Assembly (NCBI GenBank): GCA_947480465.1
Contig: CANKCT010000043.1
Span: 1-7,320, forward strand
Length of the DNA stretch: 7,320 bases
Direction: 5' to 3'
Source: Actinomycetota bacterium
Lineage (GTDB): Bacteria; Actinomycetota; Actinomycetes; Nanopelagicales; Nanopelagicaceae
The translations under genes were made by a program, and so were the position numbers. Positions 1 through 4,908 of the stretch are shown one piece after another (the stretch's first letter is position 1; each line of letters starts with the position of its first letter). The notes below the pieces were generated by a model that saw only the letters and a list, made by a program, of their open reading frames with translations, was not told the origin of the DNA and made no database searches.

Positions 1-969
1 AATGTTGAAGCAAGTGCAATTGCAGTCTTGCCACAATTAGAAGGTGCTTTCTCTTTAGTTTTCATGGATGAACACACACTTTATGCTGCGCGTGATCGTC
101 ATGGTGTTCGCCCGTTGGTACTTGGCAAATTAGAGACTGGTTGGGTAGTTGCTTCAGAGAGCGCAGGTCTAGATATTGTCGGCGCTGCTTTTATTCGTGA
201 AATTGAACCCGGAGAGTTAATTGCTATTGATGAAAATGGTGTGCGCTCAAAGCGATGGGCAACAGCTGAACCAAAAGGTTGTCTTTTTGAATATGTCTAC
301 CTATCACGCCCTGATACAACAATTGCTGGTCAAGGTATTCATGCAACTCGTGTCGCTATCGGAGTTCGATTAGCTAAAGAAGCACCTGTGGAAGCCGATT
401 TAGTCATTCCAATTCCTGAATCTGGAACGCCAGCTGCAATCGGCTACGCAAAGGGTTCCGGAATTCCATTTGGAATTGGTTTAGTGAAAAATTCATATGT
501 GGGGCGAACTTTCATTCAACCGTCGCAAACTATTCGCCAACTGGGTATTAGGTTAAAACTGAATCCACTGCGTGAGATTATTGAAGGAAAGAGAATCGTT
601 GTAGTAGATGATTCAATAGTAAGAGGAAACACTCAGCGTGCCATAGTTCGTATGCTACGTGAGGCTGGTGCGCGTGAGATTCATGTTCGTATTTCTTCAC
701 CACCAGTTAAGTGGCCATGTTTCTATGGAATTGACTTTGCAACTCGCGCTGAGCTAATTGCAAGTGGGCTTGAAATCGAAGAGATTCGTCGTTCAATTGG
801 CGCTGATTCACTGGGATTTGTTTCACTCGAAGGACTGATTCAATCAACCCAGATTGAGGAAAATAAGCTCTGTTCGGCATGTTTTACGGGTGTTTATCCC
901 ATCAGAATCCCTGCAGACATGTCTGAGGGAAAGATGCGCCTTGAAATTACCGAAGTGCAAGGTATTTAG
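1..969 (+). CDS. purF: Amidophosphoribosyltransferase PurF, 3' part (5' end outside window)
   Basis: PurF makes 5-phosphoribosylamine from PRPP and glutamine, the first committed step of purine synthesis, in the cytoplasm. The frame is open from base 1, so the gene starts upstream; about 322 C-terminal residues are present out of roughly 500 usual for the family, and the N-terminal catalytic Cys of the glutaminase domain is missing from view. The first ~65 residues are the end of the Ntn glutaminase domain (RDRHGVRPL, ASES). The PRPP-binding loop VVVDDSIVRGNT is at 598-633. Four cysteines match the [4Fe-4S] ligands of Bacillus-type PurF: Cys in KGCLFEY (280-282), in WPCFYG (718-720), and the pair in LCSAC (871-873 and 880-882), so this is the iron-sulfur form. 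The TTG at 28 is an internal codon, not a start. purM begins on the base after the TAG stop, so the two are very likely cotranscribed and translationally linked. Confidence 0.97.
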   Translation, partial: NVEASAIAVLPQLEGAFSLVFMDEHTLYAARDRHGVRPLVLGKLETGWVVASESAGLDIVGAAFIREIEPGELIAIDENGVRSKRWATAEPKGCLFEYVYLSRPDTTIAGQGIHATRVAIGVRLAKEAPVEADLVIPIPESGTPAAIGYAKGSGIPFGIGLVKNSYVGRTFIQPSQTIRQLGIRLKLNPLREIIEGKRIVVVDDSIVRGNTQRAIVRMLREAGAREIHVRISSPPVKWPCFYGIDFATRAELIASGLEIEEIRRSIGADSLGFVSLEGLIQSTQIEENKLCSACFTGVYPIRIPADMSEGKMRLEITEVQGI

Positions 970-2028
970 ATGAGTACATACAAAGATGCAGGTGTAGATA
1001 TTGATGCAGGAGATCGTGCGGTAAGCCTAATGAAGGCCTCAATTGCAAAGGCCTCACGGCCAGAGGCTTTAGGTGGCATCGGAGGTTTCGCAGGATTATT
1101 TGATGCAAGTGCACTTAAAAAAATGACCAAACCTCTTCTTGCAACATCGACAGATGGTGTTGGGACAAAGACAGAGATAGCGCGTGCTATTGGCAAGTAC
1201 GACACAATTGGTGAAGATTTAGTAGCAATGGTTGTGGATGATTTAGTTGTATGTGGAGCAGAACCATTATTTATGACGGACTATATTGCGGTTGGAAAAG
1301 TTATACCAGAACGTATTGCAGAGATTGTGGCTGGAATTGCACGCGGTTGCGTAAAAGCCAACACAGCTTTGATTGGAGGGGAGACAGCCGAACACCCAGG
1401 ATTATTAGATGAGGACGAGTTTGATATTGCAGGTGCAGCAACAGGCGTGGTCGATGCTGATAAACAATTAGGCGAAAACTTGGTGCAAGCGGGGGATGTA
1501 TTAATTGCAATGCCATCAAGCGGTTTTCATGCGAACGGTTTTTCATTAGTGCGCCACATCATCAAATCCCAAAAGCTCTCACTAAGTGCGCATGTGAGTG
1601 AGTTTGGAAAGACATCAGGTGAAGTCTTTTTAACTCCGACTGAGATTTATACTCTTGATTGTTTAGCACTCATAAAATCAATGTCCCAGTCGCTTCGAGG
1701 ATTTTCACACATCACTGGTGGTGGAATTGCAGAGAACACTGCGCGAGTGATTCCTGAACATTTAAGTGCGACCTATGATCGCTCAACCTGGTCGCTTCCT
1801 ATTGAGATGGAGTTCATGGCGAAAGTAGGGGGAGTTCCCCAATCCGACATGGAGCGCACGTGGAATGCTGGAATTGGGATGGTCGCTATTGTGGCTCCAG
1901 AATCAGCTGACTTAACCCTGGCCTCTCTGGCTGCGCGAGGCATGAAAGCTTGGGTTGCAGGCAGTATTTCAGCCAGATTTGGCTCGAATCCACGCTCCAC
2001 TTTGGTTGGTTCGTACAAGGCGCGCTAA
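970..2028 (+). CDS. purM: Phosphoribosylformylglycinamidine cyclo-ligase (AIR synthetase)
   Basis: PurM closes the imidazole ring, converting FGAM and ATP to aminoimidazole ribonucleotide in the purine pathway. At 352 residues it has the normal family length (about 345). Visible family motifs in order are STDGVGTK (residues 60-67), DDLVVCGAEPLFMTDY (90-105), GGETAEHPG (136-144), PSSGFHANGFSL (182-193), HITGGGIAEN (247-256) and WNAGIGM (298-304), covering both halves of the PurM/ThiL/SelD-type fold. The ATG directly follows the purF TAG with no spacer, and a Shine-Dalgarno AAGG lies at 959-962 inside purF, 7 nt upstream, which supports this start. It is intact and shows nothing unusual. The purF-purM order is common in bacteria, including actinobacteria. 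Confidence 0.98.
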   Translation: MSTYKDAGVDIDAGDRAVSLMKASIAKASRPEALGGIGGFAGLFDASALKKMTKPLLATSTDGVGTKTEIARAIGKYDTIGEDLVAMVVDDLVVCGAEPLFMTDYIAVGKVIPERIAEIVAGIARGCVKANTALIGGETAEHPGLLDEDEFDIAGAATGVVDADKQLGENLVQAGDVLIAMPSSGFHANGFSLVRHIIKSQKLSLSAHVSEFGKTSGEVFLTPTEIYTLDCLALIKSMSQSLRGFSHITGGGIAENTARVIPEHLSATYDRSTWSLPIEMEFMAKVGGVPQSDMERTWNAGIGMVAIVAPESADLTLASLAARGMKAWVAGSISARFGSNPRSTLVGSYKAR

Positions 2029-2051
2029 TCTACGGCTCTGACGAATACAGT

Positions 2052-2058
2052 GAGGGGG
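2052..2058 (+). promoter_or_regulatory. Strong ribosome binding site for the DUF3073 gene
   Basis: The purine-rich GAGGGGG sits 7 nt before the ATG at 2066, within the 37-nt gap after purM. It fixes the start of a gene short enough to be missed by length-filtered gene callers. No promoter of good quality and no terminator hairpin is seen in this gap, so readthrough from purM is the likely source of transcript. Confidence 0.75.
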
Positions 2059-2065
2059 TCGCAAT

Positions 2066-2242
2066 ATGGGTCGCGGCCGAGCAAAAGCAAAACAAACCAA
2101 AGTGGCACGGGATTTGAAATACAACGCCCAAGATATGGATCTTGATCGTTTAGCTAAAGAGCTACACGGCGAAGTAGATACATCAAAAAATAAAGATGAT
2201 GATGATCCCTTTGCTGAGGGCAACTACATCCCACGTGCGTGA
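2066..2242 (+). CDS. DUF3073 family small basic/acidic protein (58 aa)
   Basis: This 58-residue protein begins MGRGRAKAKQTKVARDLKY, the hallmark N-terminus of the actinobacterial DUF3073 family, for which no function is established to my knowledge. The first ~19 residues are strongly basic (Arg/Lys), suggesting contact with nucleic acid or the ribosome, which is inference only. A short amphipathic stretch follows (DMDLDRLAKELHG, residues 23-35), then an acidic segment with four consecutive Asp (44-47), and the end ...FAEGNYIPRA. There is no signal peptide or membrane segment. The start is set by a strong Shine-Dalgarno 7 nt upstream. The TGA stop overlaps the GTG start of the next gene by 4 nt (GTGA). 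A DUF3073 gene next to purM is a recurring arrangement in actinobacteria as I remember it. Confidence 0.92.
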   Translation: MGRGRAKAKQTKVARDLKYNAQDMDLDRLAKELHGEVDTSKNKDDDDPFAEGNYIPRA

Positions 2243-3054
2243 GACCTACCCCGTACGTTGCATCACTGCGAGTTTACGAACCGCTATCGGCATTTGAGCC
2301 AGCTGATCGATTGCGCTGGCAGTCGATTGATGTCGATGAACAAAGTTATGTCATCGAAGAATCACTTGCAATCCGACGTTTGATTATTCCTGAATCACCA
2401 ACAGGCCGACCTGATGGAGTTCACATTTTAGAAATTGATGGTGAACGATTTGTCTCACCATGGTCGACAGCAACACGGTGTTGGGCGGCATTGGATAATT
2501 TCAAAGACTCACTACCAAGTTCTGTAATTCCTTTTTTTATAACTCCTGCCATTGAAGATGTAATTGTTTCAGGTGTTGATTTACTTGAAGACAAAGTCCC
2601 ACACATTCTTAATGAGACTTGGATAATTCCACCTCGGTGGTTTTTACTTTTTCAACCTCAAGAACGGCACCGAGGTGAAAATAAATACGGTTTATTCACA
2701 AATGTTCAAACAACTATTTCTCTAGCCAAATCACGTGCAGAGTCTGCACACCAAGTAGTTGTTAGTGCTTTTGGTGAAGGTCCCGTCGAGCAAGATCTCG
2801 GCAATCTCTTAGAGTGGCTTTCAATGTTTCATCCTCAATCACGCGTCGAGCTTGACTACGGTGGCCTTGCAACGTATTTAGACAAATCATTGCGAGAAAA
2901 TGGCGAGGATGGTTTATCAGCCGATAGTTCAATCGAGGACGTTTTGTTTTCGTTGGAAGGTCTCGCTGCTGCAGATGGTGCACGTGCAGGCATCGGTTAT
3001 CAGAGATTAATGTCGCGTTGGCAGCGAATCCAGTCATATGCACTCGCAAATTAA
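2239..3054 (+). CDS. Conserved actinobacterial hypothetical protein (271 aa), DUF3073-coupled
   Basis: I recognise no named domain. The protein starts MRPTPYVASLRVYEPLSAF, which resembles unannotated actinobacterial proteins encoded just upstream of bldC (I recall one at this place in Streptomyces, next to SCO4091). Visible traits: soluble, no signal peptide, no transmembrane helix, Trp-rich centre (SPWSTATRCWAALDNFK near residues 73-89; WIIPPRWFLLFQPQER near 128-143), and a C-terminal segment RVELDYGGLATYLDKSL (residues 198-214) followed by a helical, acidic tail. No catalytic signature such as paired Cys, a P-loop or a His cluster is obvious. The GTG start overlaps the DUF3073 TGA; the best nearby purine tract (GAGGG, 2215-2219) is about 19 nt away, so initiation probably depends on ribosomes finishing DUF3073. 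It ends 93 nt before bldC. Function unknown; coding status is well supported by length, coupling and synteny. Confidence 0.85.
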   Translation: MRPTPYVASLRVYEPLSAFEPADRLRWQSIDVDEQSYVIEESLAIRRLIIPESPTGRPDGVHILEIDGERFVSPWSTATRCWAALDNFKDSLPSSVIPFFITPAIEDVIVSGVDLLEDKVPHILNETWIIPPRWFLLFQPQERHRGENKYGLFTNVQTTISLAKSRAESAHQVVVSAFGEGPVEQDLGNLLEWLSMFHPQSRVELDYGGLATYLDKSLRENGEDGLSADSSIEDVLFSLEGLAAADGARAGIGYQRLMSRWQRIQSYALAN

Positions 3055-3067
3055 TGTAATCCACGTA

Positions 3068-3096
3068 TTGCATGTTCGGCGATAAATAGCGATAAT
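3068..3096 (+). promoter_or_regulatory. Predicted sigma-70-type promoter of the bldC operon
   Basis: TTGCAT (3068-3073) and GATAAT (3091-3096) are separated by exactly 17 nt. The -10 matches TATAAT at five of six positions; the -35 keeps the key TTG. Transcription would start near 3103-3105, giving a leader of about 44 nt before bldC. It lies in the only sizeable gene-free stretch of the window, where a new unit is expected. Streptomyces bldC is reported to be expressed from a single promoter. The prediction is by eye only. Confidence 0.6.
3079..3095 (+). repeat. Direct repeat GCGATAA x2, 10-bp period, overlapping the -10
   Basis: GCGATAA occurs at 3079-3085 and again at 3089-3095, exactly one helical turn apart on the same face of the DNA, the second copy overlapping the -10 box. 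AT-rich AATT elements continue the pattern at 3094-3097 and 3103-3106 (9-bp period). BldC of Streptomyces is known to bind AT-rich direct repeats as head-to-tail cooperative multimers, so this could be an autoregulatory site. The repeat is directly seen; binding is inference. Confidence 0.5.
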
Positions 3097-3112
3097 TCAC
3101 TAAATTATTGGA

Positions 3113-3131
3113 CTTTATAAGGCTTATAAAG
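3113..3131 (+). repeat. 19-bp palindrome in the bldC leader
   Basis: CTTTATAAG (3113-3121) and CTTATAAAG (3123-3131) are perfect 9-bp inverted arms around a single central G at 3122. It lies downstream of the predicted transcription start and ends 6 nt before the Shine-Dalgarno. As DNA it could be an operator for a dimeric regulator. As RNA it would form a weak A-U rich 7-bp stem with a 5-nt loop close to the ribosome site. It is not a terminator: the stem is AT-rich and no T-run follows. Confidence 0.55.
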
Positions 3132-3137
3132 AAGGTT

Positions 3138-3142
3138 AGGAG
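3138..3142 (+). promoter_or_regulatory. Shine-Dalgarno of bldC
   Basis: AGGAG lies 5 nt before the ATG at 3148 and fixes the bldC start, giving a protein whose N-terminus aligns with Streptomyces BldC. Confidence 0.8.
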
Positions 3143-3147
3143 TTGAA

Positions 3148-3348
3148 ATGAACCGCATTCCAGATGCAGAAGTTCTTTTAACTCCCAAAGAAGTTGCATT
3201 GAGATTTCATGTCAACCCAAAAACTGTCACTCGGTGGGCTAAAGCGGGAAAACTGACGCCAATCAGAACCTTGGGTGGGCACAGACGTTATCGTGAATCA
3301 GAGGTCTTAGAACACTTACGTGAATATGTGGAAAAAACAACTCAATGA
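3148..3348 (+). CDS. bldC: BldC-family MerR-like DNA-binding protein
   Basis: This 66-residue protein is nearly collinear with Streptomyces BldC (68 aa as I recall it): PDAE (residues 5-8), LLTPKEVALRF (10-20, first part of the winged helix-turn-helix), KTVTRWAKAGKLT (25-37, recognition helix) and IRTLGGHRRYRESEV (39-53, wing). It lacks the dimerisation helix and effector domain of true MerR regulators, as expected for the family. Tyr48 corresponds to Tyr49 of S. coelicolor, whose change to Cys (bldC18) destabilises the protein. In Streptomyces BldC controls the timing of development and antibiotic genes; the target genes in this organism cannot be read from the window. The C-terminal tail (residues 54-66) diverges from Streptomyces. 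Upstream lie a predicted promoter, a direct repeat and a palindrome, so autoregulation is plausible. Its TGA overlaps the next start as ATGA. Confidence 0.95.
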   Translation: MNRIPDAEVLLTPKEVALRFHVNPKTVTRWAKAGKLTPIRTLGGHRRYRESEVLEHLREYVEKTTQ

Positions 3349-4385
3349 GTTATTCGCTTTTCCAAAATCTAGGTTTAGGTTTTGTGGCATTAATTATTGT
3401 GGGTTTAGTAACACCACTTATCCGTAAATTTGCAATTCGTATTAATGCGATGGACACTCCTTCATCGCAGCATAAAACTCATGTTGATCCCGTTCCATAT
3501 TTGGGCGGCTTAGCAATCATTATTGGAGTCGTAGTTACAACGTACGGAGCAATTTTTGCAACAGCATTAACTAGAGAAAATATCAATCTTGCGACGTATG
3601 TGCTCGCACCCGCGCTTGCAATGGCAGTGATGGGGTTAGTTGATGATCTGCAAGGTTTACCACCTTGGCCACGTTTGATTACACAGACGATCACTGCAGC
3701 AATAATTGCAATTCTCTTAGTATCAACAGATACTTTAGGAATTGCATTTGGTAATCGCTTTGTAGATATTGCAGTAACAGTTCTTTGGATTGTTGGAATA
3801 TGCAACTCAATAAACTTCTTTGATAATTTGGATGGTGGAGCTACTGGGACAGTTGCAGTAGTTGGTACCTTCATTTTTCTTATCGCATTTGATCGAGGTC
3901 AAGTTTTAGTCGGTGCTTTATCAATCGTGATGGCAGGGTCCACATTGGGGTTTTTGATTTGGAATAAATCCCCAGCAAAGATTTATATGGGGGATGCCGG
4001 CGCGCTTTTCTTAGGTATTTTAGTTTCAGTGTTAACTGTCCGAGTAAGCCCTGGTATCAAACCAAACTTTTTGTCACTCGCAATACCTGTGCTCCTTATC
4101 GCGGTTCCAATTTTGGATACCTGTGTGGCCGTGACCTCTAGACTCAATAACAACATTTCACCATTCACAGGCGGGCGGGACCATTTATCTCACCGCTTAA
4201 TCCGCAAAGGTTTGAGTCGTAAGACTGCCGCAATTACGCTCTGGTGCCTCTCAGGACTTTTCGGCGTATTCGCCTGTTCCATATATCGGTGGCCTGATTC
4301 TCTTGGCTACTTTCTTTTATCGGCGGCAGCGCTCATCTGGGGTGCACTTTTTATCTTCTTTATAAAAATACCTCGCGCTGATTAA
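3345..4385 (+). CDS. Polyprenyl-phosphate sugar-1-phosphate transferase (WecA/MraY superfamily)
   Basis: This 346-residue polytopic membrane protein belongs to the PNPT family, which moves a HexNAc-1-phosphate from a UDP-sugar to undecaprenyl or decaprenyl phosphate and so starts synthesis of a cell-surface glycan. Motifs in order: cytoplasmic loop with D37, K44, H46, P49 and GG54-55 (DTPSSQHKTHVDPVPYLGG); the Mg-binding VDD at 99-101; NSINFFDNLDGG at 154-165 (the N-x-x-N-x-x-D-x-x-DG motif); YMGDAGALFLG at 214-224; LD at 257-258; and the GGRDHLSHRL loop at 276-285 with H280 and H283. About ten or eleven hydrophobic helices alternate with these loops. The WecA/TagO-like branch is favoured over true MraY because of the DN-x-DG form and HLSHR loop; the sugar cannot be told. 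The start overlaps the bldC stop (ATGA), so the two are probably translationally coupled. Confidence 0.88.
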   Translation: MSYSLFQNLGLGFVALIIVGLVTPLIRKFAIRINAMDTPSSQHKTHVDPVPYLGGLAIIIGVVVTTYGAIFATALTRENINLATYVLAPALAMAVMGLVDDLQGLPPWPRLITQTITAAIIAILLVSTDTLGIAFGNRFVDIAVTVLWIVGICNSINFFDNLDGGATGTVAVVGTFIFLIAFDRGQVLVGALSIVMAGSTLGFLIWNKSPAKIYMGDAGALFLGILVSVLTVRVSPGIKPNFLSLAIPVLLIAVPILDTCVAVTSRLNNNISPFTGGRDHLSHRLIRKGLSRKTAAITLWCLSGLFGVFACSIYRWPDSLGYFLLSAAALIWGALFIFFIKIPRAD

Positions 4386-4401
4386 GTAGTAGGATTGCGA
4401 T

Positions 4402-4596
4402 ATGGCTGATGACAAAAAACCTGCTGATGATGCGCGGGCAAAGTTTTTAGAAGCACTTGAGAAGAAAAAAAATAAGAACACATCACTTCCAGGTGGTGGC
4501 ACAGCATCAGGACCAAAGGTCGGTGGTGCACAAGCAGGAGGTGCTCCTGCTCCACGTTTTCAGCGTAAATCAGGACCTTCAGGCTCTGCGGGATAA
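4402..4596 (+). CDS. DUF5302 family small protein (64 aa)
   Basis: This 64-residue protein opens with an acidic/basic helical segment (MADDKKPADDARAKFLEALEK, then a Lys/Asn-rich stretch to about residue 30) and ends in a Gly/Ala/Pro-rich low-complexity region closing with FQRKSGPSGSAG. That layout, especially KFLEALEKKK and the terminal F-x-RKSG, is what I know of the actinobacterial DUF5302 family; no function is known to me. The second half is probably disordered. There is no signal peptide or membrane segment. AGGA at 4391-4394 lies 7 nt before the ATG. It is 16 nt after the transferase gene, and its TAA is followed at once by the next start, so it belongs to the bldC operon. It is easily dropped by gene callers because of its size. 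Confidence 0.85.
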   Translation: MADDKKPADDARAKFLEALEKKKNKNTSLPGGGTASGPKVGGAQAGGAPAPRFQRKSGPSGSAG

Positions 4597-4908
4597 GTGG
4601 CGCACCAGCTCTTAATTGAAATCAGGGTCCGCCCAAATGCATCACACAATAAAGTCGGTGGAACCGTAGGCGATCCACCTCGACTTGTAGTTGCAGTTCA
4701 AGCACCGGCGGTCGATGGAAAAGCTAATCAAGCGGTTATAAAAGAGCTAGCTAAAGCTTTCAACATCCGTGCACGCGACTTTACGATTGTTTTTGGAGAG
4801 CTTGGTCGAGATAAGCGGATTTTAGTGAATGGTGAGATTTCAACTCTTCAAACTAAATACGAAGAGTTACAGCAATCCACGACGCTTCAGCAGCGGCTCG
4901 ATTTGTGA
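4597..4908 (+). CDS. DUF167 / YggU (UPF0235) family protein
   Basis: This 103-residue protein has the DUF167 signature: IRVRPNASHNKVGG (residues 9-22), VAVQAPAVDGKANQAVIKELAKAF (32-55) and a closing GELGRDKRILVNG (67-79). The family is widespread from bacteria to eukaryotes and has an alpha/beta fold; its biochemical role is not settled. It starts with GTG directly after the DUF5302 TAA, with no clear Shine-Dalgarno of its own (GGAC and AGG tracts lie in the DUF5302 3' end), suggesting coupled translation. The core fold ends near residue 86; the Gln-rich tail (EELQQSTTLQQRLDL) appears to be an extension running into the convergent dcp gene. The last 14 codons, stop included, lie within dcp on the other strand, in exact antisense codon register. 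Confidence 0.9.
   Translation: MAHQLLIEIRVRPNASHNKVGGTVGDPPRLVVAVQAPAVDGKANQAVIKELAKAFNIRARDFTIVFGELGRDKRILVNGEISTLQTKYEELQQSTTLQQRLDL

Noticed and set aside
2002..2031. Possible promoter before DUF3073 (TTGGTT ... TAATCT)
   Set aside because: The -10 matches only half of the consensus and the spacing is 18 nt; readthrough from purM is the simpler explanation.
3113..3131. Palindrome considered as a terminator of the preceding operon
   Set aside because: The stem is almost wholly A-T, is not followed by a T-run, and lies downstream of the predicted bldC promoter.
2762..3199. 145-codon open frame on the minus strand across the end of the 271-aa gene and the bldC start
   Set aside because: It is antisense to two well-supported genes and to the bldC promoter, has no recognisable family and its protein looks like a frame shadow.
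3479..3874. 131-codon minus-strand open frame inside the PNPT gene
   Set aside because: It mirrors a hydrophobic membrane-protein gene, giving Thr/Val/Ile/Ala-rich antisense translation; no ribosome site and no family resemblance.
4386..4401. Separate promoter or terminator between the transferase and DUF5302 genes
   Set aside because: Only 16 nt are available and they hold just the ribosome site; no hairpin is present.
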